NCBI GenBank assembly: GCA_021776235.1
Contig: JAJFGG010000098.1
Location: forward strand, 49,854 to 113,853
Reading direction: 5' to 3'
DNA length: 64,000 nt
From: Alphaproteobacteria bacterium
Lineage (GTDB): Bacteria; Pseudomonadota; Alphaproteobacteria; GCA-2731375
This document shows, one piece after another, positions 25,043-33,538 of this stretch. Within the stretch, counting starts at the first letter, position 1. Each line of letters opens with the position of its first letter. The notes below the pieces were generated by a model. That model was not told the DNA's origin. It was given only the letters and a program-made list of their open reading frames with translations, and made no database searches. Made by a program: the position numbers and the translations under genes.

Positions 25043-26218
25043 ATGCTTCGTGACATTTCCGTGCAGGCTATCTTCATGGGCTTGCTGACGGCCTTTGCCG
25101 GTTTTGCGTCGTCATTCGCCGTTGTCCTGCAAGGTCTGACGGCGGCGGGTGCAAACGACGCCCAAGCTGCCTCCGGCCTGATGGCGCTGGCCATTGCCAT
25201 GGGTTTGTGCGGCGTGATCCTTAGCGCGGCGACACGGGCCCCGGTAAGTATCGCGTGGTCAACCCCTGGCGCCGCCCTGTTGGCCACCACCGGCGCTGTC
25301 GACGGTGGCTTTGCCGTCGCGGTCGGGGCGTTTCTGGTTTGTGCTGTCGGCTTTGTCCTGGCCGGCCTGTGGAAGCCGCTCGGGCGCGCCATAGCGGCCA
25401 TTCCCGCCCCCGTGGCCAACGCCATGTTGGCCGGGATATTGGTTAACCTCTGCTTTGCGCCCTTTAAGGCCATAGCCTTTGATCCGCTGCTTGGCCTGCC
25501 AATTCTGCTGGCCTGGATTATCGTTGGCGCCTTTAACAAGTTATTGGCGGTTCCCGCCGCGCTAGCGGTGTATTTTCTGATTGTCGCGTTTGCCGTGGAC
25601 CTGCCCGCCCAGGGACTAAGTACCGTTTATGCCGCTGCAATCCCAAGTGCTGAATTCGTCGCCCCGGCGTTCAGCCTCGCCGGCATGCTCAATATTGCCA
25701 TTCCGCTGTTCATCGTCACCATGGCGTCGCAGAATATTCCCGGCATTGCGGTCATGACCAGCAATGGCTTTGCCGCGAAACCGCGGCTTTGGTTCATCGC
25801 CACGGGCATATTCTCGGTCCTGGCGGCGCCATTCGGCGGCCATGCCATCAATATGGCCGCCATAACGGCCGCCATGTGCGCGGGGGAAGAGGCCCATGCT
25901 GAACCGGATCGCCGGTACTGGGCCGCCATGGTTGCCGGAATGGGCTACATCGTCCTGGGCCTTCTGGCCGGAATTGTCACAGCTTTCGTGTCCATTGCCC
26001 CCGCCATCCTGATCCAGGCTGTTGCGGGTCTGGCGCTGATATCGGCGTTTTCAGGGGCGACCGTAGCGGCGTTTCAAGACGCAAAGACACGCGAAGCCGC
26101 CGCTGTTACATTCCTCGTCTCGGCTTCTGGAATTTCCGTCGCCGGCATTTCAGGCGCGTTCTGGGGACTAATCGCCGGCGGCGCCATCATGATGATCAAG
26201 CGTACGAAACTGGCTTAG
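25043..26218 (+). CDS. benE: BenE family benzoate/H+ symporter-like transporter
   Basis: A 391-residue inner-membrane transporter of the BenE family (UapA/SLC26-like fold) with 11-12 hydrophobic segments. Typical motifs are STPGAALLATTGAVDGGF, PAPVANAMLAGILVNLC and the later SQNIPGIAVMTSNGF with FGGHAINMAAITAAMCAGEEAH. The ATG at 25043 follows CTGGAGGG and the conserved start LRDISVQAIFMGLLTAF; the longer frame from 24989 runs into an interspersed repeat. Members import benzoate or similar acids by proton symport. No benzoate-degradation genes are adjacent, so the substrate may differ. Confidence 0.9.
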   Translation: MLRDISVQAIFMGLLTAFAGFASSFAVVLQGLTAAGANDAQAASGLMALAIAMGLCGVILSAATRAPVSIAWSTPGAALLATTGAVDGGFAVAVGAFLVCAVGFVLAGLWKPLGRAIAAIPAPVANAMLAGILVNLCFAPFKAIAFDPLLGLPILLAWIIVGAFNKLLAVPAALAVYFLIVAFAVDLPAQGLSTVYAAAIPSAEFVAPAFSLAGMLNIAIPLFIVTMASQNIPGIAVMTSNGFAAKPRLWFIATGIFSVLAAPFGGHAINMAAITAAMCAGEEAHAEPDRRYWAAMVAGMGYIVLGLLAGIVTAFVSIAPAILIQAVAGLALISAFSGATVAAFQDAKTREAAAVTFLVSASGISVAGISGAFWGLIAGGAIMMIKRTKLA

Positions 26219-26303
26219 TTGCTCGGCCGCCGCAAAATTATAGTTGCCATGCGGGGATTAAGGGTGATCCCCGGTCAGTAACGTCAGACGGAACCGGGGT
26301 CCG

Positions 26304-26693
26304 ATGATGATTGACCACATCTCGATCGAAGTACGCGATCTTGTCGAGAGCATGAAATTCTATGAACGGGTTCTCGCGCCGCTTGGCCTCACCCGGCTGG
26401 TCAACAGGGAGGCCGCCGTGGGGTTCGGCAAAAAACACCCGGAGTTCTGGCTCAATCACCGTCCCCACATGTCGGCTGTATCGCAAGACACCGGGTCGCA
26501 TGTTTGTTTGCGCGCACCAACGCGCGAGGCTGTCAGGATGTTTCACCAGACGGCCCTGTCCCTGGGCGGAATGGATGATGGCCCGCCCGGCGACCGAGAG
26601 GCCAGCATGACCACATACTTCGCCGCCTTTGTCCGGGATCCCGAAGGCAATAGAATTGAAGTTGCGACATTCCCGCGCCCTGGGCCGCCCTGA
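26304..26693 (+). CDS. VOC-family (glyoxalase/dioxygenase-like) protein
   Basis: A 129-residue single vicinal-oxygen-chelate domain: MIDHISIEVRDLVESMKFYERVL at positions 2-24 (His5 a likely metal ligand, split by the helix), a central SHVCLRAP strand, and the C-terminal strand FVRDPEGNRIEVATF with a likely ligand Glu. Members bind a divalent metal and act as lyases, resistance proteins or thiol transferases. It is a stand-alone gene between benE and the DUF2336 gene, and ATG 26304 or 26307 could be the start. The 155 bp that follow show nothing recognised. Confidence 0.88.
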   Translation: MMIDHISIEVRDLVESMKFYERVLAPLGLTRLVNREAAVGFGKKHPEFWLNHRPHMSAVSQDTGSHVCLRAPTREAVRMFHQTALSLGGMDDGPPGDREASMTTYFAAFVRDPEGNRIEVATFPRPGPP

Positions 26694-26848
26694 CAGGCCG
26701 GCGCCCTGGGCATGGCATCGGCGTGCGATGGTGCCGGCAGCTTCGGGAAAACCAGCTGTTTCGCCTAATCCGGAATCACTGTTTCTTAACCAATTCGAGC
26801 CAATCTTGAAACCGACAGAACGAAATATTTTTTGAGCCCGACCAAGGT

Positions 26849-28057
26849 ATGCCGCCACATACGAACAAACTTGAAAACCTTATCGATGTGGCCCAAGAGG
26901 CCTCGTCGGACAAGCGGCGCGAGCTGTTGGAAGGGGTCACGGACCTGTTCCTCGACGATGGGCCCGAGTTGAATGACCAGGAAGTTAAGATTGCCGCCGA
27001 TATCCTGGGCCGGGTTGCAACGGAGGTTGAACGCGCCGTTCGCGCCCGGTTGAGCGATCGCCTGGCCAATCTCGATAATGCGCCGGTCGAGCTGATTCGC
27101 CAACTTGCCGATGACGATATAGAGGTGGCCCGGCCATTGCTTGAGCGTAGCGGCGGCCTAAGCGATCAGGTCCTGATTGATATCATCAACAAACATGGCA
27201 AGGACCACCAGCTATCGATCTCGATCCGTTCGGAAGTGGGCGCAAGCGTCTCCGATGCCCTGGTCACCAATGGCGACGACGAGGTGATGTTGTCTCTGGT
27301 CAACAACGATGGCGCCAGGATTTCGCGCGTCGCCATGGAATCCATCGTCGGCCGCTCGCAAACAGTCAAAGCGCTCTGCGAACCGTTATTGAACCGCACC
27401 GATCTACCGCCCGACCTGATGCACGATATGTTCTGGTGGGTCGGCGCCGCGCTCAAGAAACGCATTCTGACGGACGCCAACATTGACGAGAAGCTGGTCG
27501 ATCAGATGCTGGCGGAAGCCGAGCCAGGCGTGGTGCCCGCGATCGAAGAAGATGAGGAATATCTGAACCGGGTGGAGCGGACAGTTCGCCGGCGAATGCG
27601 CCTTGGCCAGTTAAACCAGGATTCCCTGGTGCAGTATTTGCGCCGGGGTCAAGTGCCGGAATTTATCGCCGCTTTGGGCTATTTGACGGATATCGATCAG
27701 AAAACGGCCAAACGTATCGTCTTTAGCCCTGGCCACGAGGCTGTGGCCGTAGCCTGCCGCGCCAAGGGCTTCGATCTCTCCACCTTTTCCACCATCGTGC
27801 TGTTGTTGGATGGCACTACCGAAGGCAGCGCATCTGAACCTGGTGCCTCGGGGGCGGTGCAAAAACAATTGCGCCGACCGGAGGAAGTCGCCTCGTTGCT
27901 GGATCTGTACAAGCAAATTCCCGTCGAGAATGCCCAGCGCGCCATGCGTTTTTGGGCTATTCGCAACCGATCCCTCGATGACGGCGAAGCAGCGGCGCAA
28001 GGCGACCAGGCAACGCCGGCGAATGACGCAAGGCCACCGGTGACCAGCTCTGTGTGA
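26849..28057 (+). CDS. DUF2336 domain-containing protein
   Basis: A 402-residue soluble, helix-rich protein of a family found mainly in alphaproteobacteria. Repeated leucine/alanine helices resembling HEAT repeats span about residues 10-200, with the conserved segment LADDDIEVARPLLERS and the pair HQLSISIRSEVGASVSDAL. The C-terminal half includes MRLGQLNQDSLVQYLRRGQV and a disordered tail. Function is unknown. Repetitive helical structure suggests protein-protein interaction. It lies 87 bp upstream of the spermidine synthase gene. Confidence 0.9.
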   Translation: MPPHTNKLENLIDVAQEASSDKRRELLEGVTDLFLDDGPELNDQEVKIAADILGRVATEVERAVRARLSDRLANLDNAPVELIRQLADDDIEVARPLLERSGGLSDQVLIDIINKHGKDHQLSISIRSEVGASVSDALVTNGDDEVMLSLVNNDGARISRVAMESIVGRSQTVKALCEPLLNRTDLPPDLMHDMFWWVGAALKKRILTDANIDEKLVDQMLAEAEPGVVPAIEEDEEYLNRVERTVRRRMRLGQLNQDSLVQYLRRGQVPEFIAALGYLTDIDQKTAKRIVFSPGHEAVAVACRAKGFDLSTFSTIVLLLDGTTEGSASEPGASGAVQKQLRRPEEVASLLDLYKQIPVENAQRAMRFWAIRNRSLDDGEAAAQGDQATPANDARPPVTSSV

Positions 28058-28143
28058 TCAAACCGCGCGCCAACACCTGCCTGGGCTGATATAATGGCAG
28101 CGAGCACAAAGTAGATCGGCGGAGCAGCAATGGCGGGGCGATC

Positions 28144-29001
28144 ATGACGCCGAAATGGTTTCACGAAACCCTGCATCCGGAATTGCAGGCGGGAATCCGG
28201 ATCGATCGTTTGATCCATCGCGGCCGCACCGAATTCCAGTCGGTCCTTATTTTCGATAATGATCTGCTGGGCCGGGTTTTAATCCTGGACGATGTTGTCC
28301 AGACCACGGCCCGCGACGAATTCATCTATCACGAGATGCTGGCGCATGTACCCTTGTACGCGCTGGAAAATCCGCGTGAAGTGCTGATCATCGGCGGCGG
28401 CGACGGTGGCTGCCTGGAAGAGGTGCTGAAGCATCCCGTGGACCGTGTCACCATGATCGAATTGGATCGTGGTGTGGTCGATCTGGCGCAGCGACATCTT
28501 GGCATGATCTGTGGCCAGGCCTTTGATGATCCACGGACGGAGTTGCGGATCGAGGATGGGGCCAAATTCCTGGCCGGGACGGAGCGGCGTTTTGATCTGA
28601 TCATCGTCGATTCCACCGACCCCGTGGGACCGGGTGAAGTGCTGTTCAGCCGGGAATTCTATGGCAATTGCCAGCGCTGCCTGCGGCCCAGGGGCATTCT
28701 GGTCACGCAGAATGGCGTGCCGTTCATTCAGGCTGAAGAATTTGCCTCCTCGGCAGCGGCATTCACGGGACTGTTTCCCTATCCGCGCTTTTATTTCGCG
28801 GCGGTGCCCATGTATATGGGCGGTTCCCTGGCTTTTGGTTGCGCCTCGCAAGGCATCGACCCTGGCGCCGTGCCCTTGCCGGTGTTGGAGGAACGGCAAA
28901 AAGTTCGCGCCTTGGATCTGCGCTACTACAACGCCGCCATCCATCTGGGCGCCTTTGCCATGCCGCCCTTTTTGCAGACCCTGATCAGCCAGAGCGCCTG
29001 A
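28144..29001 (+). CDS. speE: Polyamine aminopropyltransferase (spermidine synthase)
   Basis: A 285-residue class I methyltransferase-fold enzyme. The N-terminal beta-domain has HRGRTEFQSVLIFDNDLLGR, the nucleotide/dcSAM site is LIIGGGDGGCLEEVLKH followed by MIELDRGVVDLAQ, and the catalytic Asp lies in VDSTDPVGPGEVLF. It transfers an aminopropyl group from decarboxylated SAM to putrescine. Length and domain order are standard. No speD is adjacent. It is an isolated gene followed by the disrupted DUF1801 gene on the opposite strand. Confidence 0.95.
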   Translation: MTPKWFHETLHPELQAGIRIDRLIHRGRTEFQSVLIFDNDLLGRVLILDDVVQTTARDEFIYHEMLAHVPLYALENPREVLIIGGGDGGCLEEVLKHPVDRVTMIELDRGVVDLAQRHLGMICGQAFDDPRTELRIEDGAKFLAGTERRFDLIIVDSTDPVGPGEVLFSREFYGNCQRCLRPRGILVTQNGVPFIQAEEFASSAAAFTGLFPYPRFYFAAVPMYMGGSLAFGCASQGIDPGAVPLPVLEERQKVRALDLRYYNAAIHLGAFAMPPFLQTLISQSA

Positions 29002-29073
29002 ATAATCCCAAGCGGCATCGGTCCGAGATCTCCTCGCCGTACTGGCACTCCTGGAATTGCTCTAGATCGGCAA

Positions 29074-29754
29074 TTACTTGCTCTTTTTGTCAAGATGGTA
29101 GGTCAAGGCCAGGGCGATACAATGGCGCAACACCTCCCGGGGCGGTTCGGCGTCCAAGGCAAATTTCACGCATCTTGCCCCGTCATAACGCAACTCGTCG
29201 GGGTAAAGCTCGCGATAGGTCGCCAGCAACGAAGTTTGGCAATGCACATACATACCATACTGGCCGGGCTCGGACTTGATCCGGTCAATGCGAATGGTCG
29301 TACCGCTCTTGCTGTTGCCGGTCAGGTAATACCACCTTGCGCTGATAGGGACCAATGAAGATCGACTCCGCGCGCCCTCGGGTAGGAGAGAAGGGGCTGG
29401 CGATGTGGGACATCGTCAAGCCTTCTCGACGCCATCCGCGGGCGCGCGAAGACGACCGGAACGGCGCCTTGCGGAAGTTTTCGGATGGCGTCGCGCACGA
29501 CTGACGATATCCCGTATCGCTGCGTCGCACGCTCCTACCCGAAAACTTCCGCAAGGCGTCTATATGGGTCCCTATCAGCGCAAGGTGGTATAACTGGGTT
29601 GGCCCCATTTCAGGGTTTCCTCCAATGGCCCCACAGCTTCGATTGCCGAAGCCGTATCAAAGATCAACTGGCGCAAAGCCAAAAGCCTGTCTTTGAGTGC
29701 TTCGGGATAGGCGTCAAACAGCGCCGCGATTTCGGGTTTCTGAAAGGGCTCCAT
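29074..29754 (-). pseudogene. DUF1801 gene split by a 261-bp palindromic element
   Basis: The 5' half (29754 to 29575) encodes 59 residues ending GQPSY-TTLR and stops in the element's end. The 3' half (to 29074) resumes as LTGNSKSGTTIRIDRI and continues with YVHCQTSLLATYRELYPDEL to LTYHLDKKSK. Removing the element (29330-29590) plus one TAA target copy joins GQPSY to LTGNSKSG without a frame change and restores a 138-residue DUF1801 protein. AAGGAG before the ATG lies at the end of psuG, so it was the second gene of a psuG operon. DUF1801 proteins are small, with an unknown role. Restart from TTG 29355 could make only the C-terminal part. Confidence 0.9.
29330..29590. mobile_element. 261-bp palindromic MITE-like element, copy 2, with TAA target duplication
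   Basis: Begins TACCACCTTGCGCTG and ends in its inverse; the 24-bp arms 29330-29353 and 29567-29590 are perfect. It is flanked by TAA at 29327-29329 and 29591-29593. Nested internal pairs include a perfect 20-bp pair (29465-29484 with 29539-29558), 11 bp (29428-29438 with 29482-29492) and 10 bp (29379-29388 with 29532-29541). No transposase is encoded. Length, terminal TACCA and target type match the element at 9285. Confidence 0.88.
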
Positions 29755-29758
29755 CGCT

Positions 29759-30691
29759 TCACTCCTTTAGACAGACGGCCAATTGCGCGGCCAGGGCAGC
29801 GTTGGCGATGGCCAGGGCAGCGTTGACCCGCAGGGTTTGGCCGCCGGACGCCCGACGCATATGGGACAAAATAAACGGCGTAAGCGCGCCGCCGGAAACG
29901 CCTGCCGCGGCCGCGGCCGCCGTGGCGTCCTGCACCAGGACTTCCACCGCATCGGGTGTCATGGCCAAGTCCGCGGGCGGCGGATTACAGACCAAGGCGC
30001 CGCCGGCACCGGCAAGCGACCAATGGGCCCGCAAGGCTTCGGCCAGCAACGCCGGGTCGTCAAAGCGGTAGCTCACGGACAAATCGCTATCGGCGGTGTA
30101 GAAGGCGGGAAACCGATCGCAACGATAGCCCAGGACCGGCACGCCAAGAGCTTCCAGGGTTTCCAGGGTGGTCGGCAGGTCCAACAGGGACTTGGCGCCG
30201 CTGCTGACAACCGCGACCGGCGCCAGGGACATGGCCAGCAGGTCGGCCGATGCATCGACCCGGCCCATAGCGGCGCGACCCGCAATCATTCTATGGACGC
30301 CTCCGATGCCGCCGGTGCCAAAGACCGAAATGCCCGCAGCCGCGGCAATCCGCACCGTCGCCGAAACCGTGGTGGCACCGGGCAGACCCAGGGCCATGGC
30401 GGGCCCCAGGTCGCGGGCGCCGCATTTACGGCCATCCGCGGCGGCGGCCAGGCGGGCCATATCGTCGGCCCCGAGACCGACCCGCAGGCGCCCGTCCAGC
30501 ACCGCCGTCATTGCCGGTATGGCGCCATTCTGGCGCACCGCATCTTGCATGGCCTGGCCAACCCGCAGGTTATCCGGTTCCGGCAGACCCTGGGCCACGA
30601 TACTGCTTTCCAGAGCCACCACCGGCCGGTTTTCAGCCAAGGCGGCGCTGACTTCCGCCGTCAGCAACAATTCATCGTCCATCATCTTCAT
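29759..30691 (-). CDS. psuG: Pseudouridine-5'-phosphate glycosidase
   Basis: A 310-residue enzyme that splits pseudouridine 5'-phosphate into uracil and ribose 5-phosphate. The family start region VVALESSIVAQGLPEPDNL, then AIPAMTAVLDGRLRVGL, GTGGIGGVHR, VVSSGAKSLLDLPTTLE and VLGYRCDRFPAFYTADS are all present. The start is taken as the ATG at 30691; an upstream ATG at 30724 adds 11 residues. No psuK kinase gene is adjacent; the only PfkB-family gene in the window is at 16859. The DUF1801 gene follows after four bases, so they were an operon before the element inserted. Confidence 0.95.
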   Translation of the reverse strand: MKMMDDELLLTAEVSAALAENRPVVALESSIVAQGLPEPDNLRVGQAMQDAVRQNGAIPAMTAVLDGRLRVGLGADDMARLAAAADGRKCGARDLGPAMALGLPGATTVSATVRIAAAAGISVFGTGGIGGVHRMIAGRAAMGRVDASADLLAMSLAPVAVVSSGAKSLLDLPTTLETLEALGVPVLGYRCDRFPAFYTADSDLSVSYRFDDPALLAEALRAHWSLAGAGGALVCNPPPADLAMTPDAVEVLVQDATAAAAAAGVSGGALTPFILSHMRRASGGQTLRVNAALAIANAALAAQLAVCLKE

Positions 30692-30740
30692 CCGCTTTTC
30701 GGCATTTGCGCAAAATGCGGCCATGCTCTAGTCATGAGGC

Positions 30741-32012
30741 GTGACGCCCATCGAGACAGAAAAAACAATACCCGGCCAAGGGACCAGCATGGCGCACGCC
30801 ATGCTGATTGTTTTCATGCCGTTCGCCTGTGGCTATTTCTTCTCTTACTTCTACCGCAGCGTCAATGCGATTGTTGCGCCATATTTGCGCCAGGATGTCG
30901 GTCTGGGCCCGGCTGACCTGGGATTGATGTCGGCAGCCTATTTTCTGACCTTCGCGGCCTTTCAGATTCCGTTAGGCCTGTTGCTGGACCGCTATGGCCC
31001 CCGGCGGGTACAGGGCACCTTGTATTGCGTTGCCGCCCTGGGCGCTCTGATGTTCGCCAAAGGTGAGAGTGTTGCCACCCTGATTCTGGCCCGGGCCATG
31101 ATTGGCTTTGGCGTTTCAGGCGGGCTGATGGCGGCATTGAAGGCGATCGTCATGTGGTTTCCTCTGAACCGCGTGGCCTTCATAAACGGCTGGTATATGG
31201 CGTTTGGCGGCCTCGGCGTCCTGGCCGCGACCGGACCGGTGGAATTTGCCATGCAGATCATGGACTGGCGGCAGATGTTTATGTTGCTGGCCGCCATCAC
31301 CCTGGTTGTCGCCGCCCTGATCCTGCTGGTGGTGCCCGAACAGCCCGACAGCGCCGCGACGGGCAGCCTTGTTTCGCAGATGAAGGAAATTGGTCAGATT
31401 TACCGGGATCCCTATTTCTGGCGAATTGTCCCCCTGATGTTCACCTGTTCGGCAAGCTATCTGGCTATTCAGGGGCTTTGGGCAGGACCATGGTTGTTGG
31501 AAGTGGATGGTCTCAGCCAGGCCGATACCGCAATTCATCTGACCGTCATGGCCGGTGGCATGATCGTCGGGGTCATGGGCACCGGCCTGTTCGCCGCCGT
31601 TCTGCAAAGGATGGGTTTTGATATGGTCGGGGTTTGCGGCTTTGCGGCCGCGTTCTCCATTCTCGGCATGTTGCTTCTGGTTTCGGATATCGTTCCTTCA
31701 AGTTATCTGCTTTGGGGCTATATCGGTCTTGTCGTCGCCTTGACGATTTTGGTCTTCGCCGCGCTTTCCCATCATTTTCCCATCAGCCAGGCGGCCCGCG
31801 CCAACACGGCCGCCAATGTCCTGGTTTTCGGCATGGCGTTTGCCTATCAGTGGGGCGTTGGCTGGGTTGTCGAGCAATGGCCCGTTGCCGCCGACGGCAG
31901 CTATCCCAAAATTGCCTACCTCTGGGCTTTTCTGGCGGTGACGGCGACCCAGGTCATCGCATTTATCTGGTTTATCTGGCCGACGGAAGCGCGGCGCAAA
32001 GGCCAAAGCTGA
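30741..32012 (+). CDS. Major facilitator superfamily transporter
   Basis: A 423-residue membrane transporter with 12 hydrophobic segments and a MFS loop 2-3 signature variant LGLLLDRYGPRRVQG. The start is a GTG at 30741; an internal ATG at 30789 (MAHAMLIVFMPFACG) is the alternative start. Its first helix, FACGYFFSYFYRSVNAIVAP, resembles the nitrate/sugar-phosphate/organic acid antiporter group but no substrate can be assigned. It is divergent from psuG and separate from the histidine kinase gene by 125 bp. A role in nucleoside or base uptake is only a guess from the neighbour. Confidence 0.88.
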   Translation: MTPIETEKTIPGQGTSMAHAMLIVFMPFACGYFFSYFYRSVNAIVAPYLRQDVGLGPADLGLMSAAYFLTFAAFQIPLGLLLDRYGPRRVQGTLYCVAALGALMFAKGESVATLILARAMIGFGVSGGLMAALKAIVMWFPLNRVAFINGWYMAFGGLGVLAATGPVEFAMQIMDWRQMFMLLAAITLVVAALILLVVPEQPDSAATGSLVSQMKEIGQIYRDPYFWRIVPLMFTCSASYLAIQGLWAGPWLLEVDGLSQADTAIHLTVMAGGMIVGVMGTGLFAAVLQRMGFDMVGVCGFAAAFSILGMLLLVSDIVPSSYLLWGYIGLVVALTILVFAALSHHFPISQAARANTAANVLVFGMAFAYQWGVGWVVEQWPVAADGSYPKIAYLWAFLAVTATQVIAFIWFIWPTEARRKGQS

Positions 32013-32137
32013 CGGTTTACCGGTCTTTGCCGGAACCACCGGCGTCCGTCTCGGCGCCCGATACGGCTAATCCCTGAAATAATCGCAACACGGCATTTCG
32101 TGGGCGGTGCGCAAAAAATCGGTTATCTTCCCGGGCA

Positions 32138-33538
32138 ATGCAGGAACGGAAAAGAAATCTGCCGCGCTGGCTTCGTGGCCTGTCGGCCCGCTTGTTGGTT
32201 CTGACCATGTTTTTCGTCATGATCAGCGAGGTGTTGATTTACGTGCCGTCCATCGCGCGTTTTCGCCTGATGTTTCTTGAGAACCGTATTGCCGACGCGC
32301 ATTTGGCGTCCCTGGCCCTGAAAGCGACGCCGGACAACGTGGTCAGCCGGCCTTTGGAGATGGAGCTGCTTGCCAATGCCATGGTGCGGGGCATCGTGTT
32401 GAAGCGGCAGGAAGCGCGGGTGATGATGTTGATGGACGACATGCCGCCCAGGGTGGACACGACCTATGATCTGCGCGCCGCCGGCGCACTGCAATTAATA
32501 GCCGACGCCTTTGCCACCCTGGTACAGGGCGACCGCACGCTCCGCGTCGTGGGCCGCTTTCCCGATCAGTCCGAAGGCAGCCTGGAAGTGATCGTCGATG
32601 AAACCCAGCTCTATGCCGCGATGATCGACTATTCGACCAATATCATGAAGCTTTCCTTGATCATCTCGCTGCTGACCGCCAGCCTGGTATATCTGTCTCT
32701 GCAGCTGTTGATGGTGTTGCCCATGCGCCGCATCACGGCCTCGCTGGTCGCCTTCCGCAAGGCGCCGGAAAACGCCAATTCGATGATCGCCAAGAGTACC
32801 CGCGGCGACGAAATCGGCAAGGCCGAGCGGGAATTGCACCATATGCAGGACGGCCTACGCGCCGCCCTGACGCAAAAGGCCCACCTTGCCGCCTTGGGAG
32901 TGGCGGTGAGTAAAATCAACCATGACCTGCGCAATATCCTGGCCACCGCGCAATTGGTTTCAGACCGCCTGGGGGATGTGCAGGACCCGACCGTGCGCCA
33001 GGTTGCCCCGCGTCTGATGCAATCCATCGACCGCGCCATCGAACTGTGCAGTCAGACCCTGAGTTTCGGCCGGGCCGATGAAGCCGCGCCCAATCCTGTT
33101 GCGTTTGCGCTGTGCGATCTGGTTGATGATCTTCCTGCCTTTGCCGGTTTGCCCAGTGACGGCAGCATCACCTGGCGCAATGACGTGCCGGCGGAGATCA
33201 TCGTCAAGGCGGACCGGGAGCAGATATTCCGGGTGCTGATGAATCTGGCGCGAAATGCCATTCAGGCCATGCCCCAAGGCGGCGAGATCAGCCTAGCCGC
33301 CAGGTGCGATGGCACCGCCGTCGTTGTTGAATTTGGCGATAACGGTCCGGGCTTGCCCGATAAGGCGCGCCAGCATCTGTTCGAACCCTTCACCGGTTCG
33401 GCGCGAGCGGAGGGCACGGGCCTGGGCCTGGCCATCGCCAAGGAGCTCCTGGTCGCCCATGGCGGCGATTTGACCTTGCTGCGCAGCGGTCCGGGAGGCA
33501 CTGTTTTCCGCATAGACCTGCCAGGTGATAGGCGGTGA
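32138..33538 (+). CDS. Membrane-bound sensor histidine kinase
   Basis: A 466-residue kinase. Helix one (about 17-37) and helix two (about 168-192) flank a periplasmic sensor domain of about 130 residues. A HAMP-like linker follows. The phospho-acceptor is predicted at His262 in KINHDLRNILATAQ, an atypical H-box. The ATPase domain has NLARNAIQAM (N box), DNGPGLPDKA (G1), and GTGLGLAIAKELL (G2). No response regulator is adjacent. The stop overlaps the start of the SAM hydroxide adenosyltransferase gene (GTGA), so both are co-translated, an unusual pairing. The signal sensed is unknown. Confidence 0.9.
   Translation: MQERKRNLPRWLRGLSARLLVLTMFFVMISEVLIYVPSIARFRLMFLENRIADAHLASLALKATPDNVVSRPLEMELLANAMVRGIVLKRQEARVMMLMDDMPPRVDTTYDLRAAGALQLIADAFATLVQGDRTLRVVGRFPDQSEGSLEVIVDETQLYAAMIDYSTNIMKLSLIISLLTASLVYLSLQLLMVLPMRRITASLVAFRKAPENANSMIAKSTRGDEIGKAERELHHMQDGLRAALTQKAHLAALGVAVSKINHDLRNILATAQLVSDRLGDVQDPTVRQVAPRLMQSIDRAIELCSQTLSFGRADEAAPNPVAFALCDLVDDLPAFAGLPSDGSITWRNDVPAEIIVKADREQIFRVLMNLARNAIQAMPQGGEISLAARCDGTAVVVEFGDNGPGLPDKARQHLFEPFTGSARAEGTGLGLAIAKELLVAHGGDLTLLRSGPGGTVFRIDLPGDRR

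Noticed and set aside
29405..29593. Small plus-strand frames inside the 261-bp element
   Set aside because: They follow from the palindromic element itself and have no ribosome binding site or conserved sequence; they are not transposase fragments.
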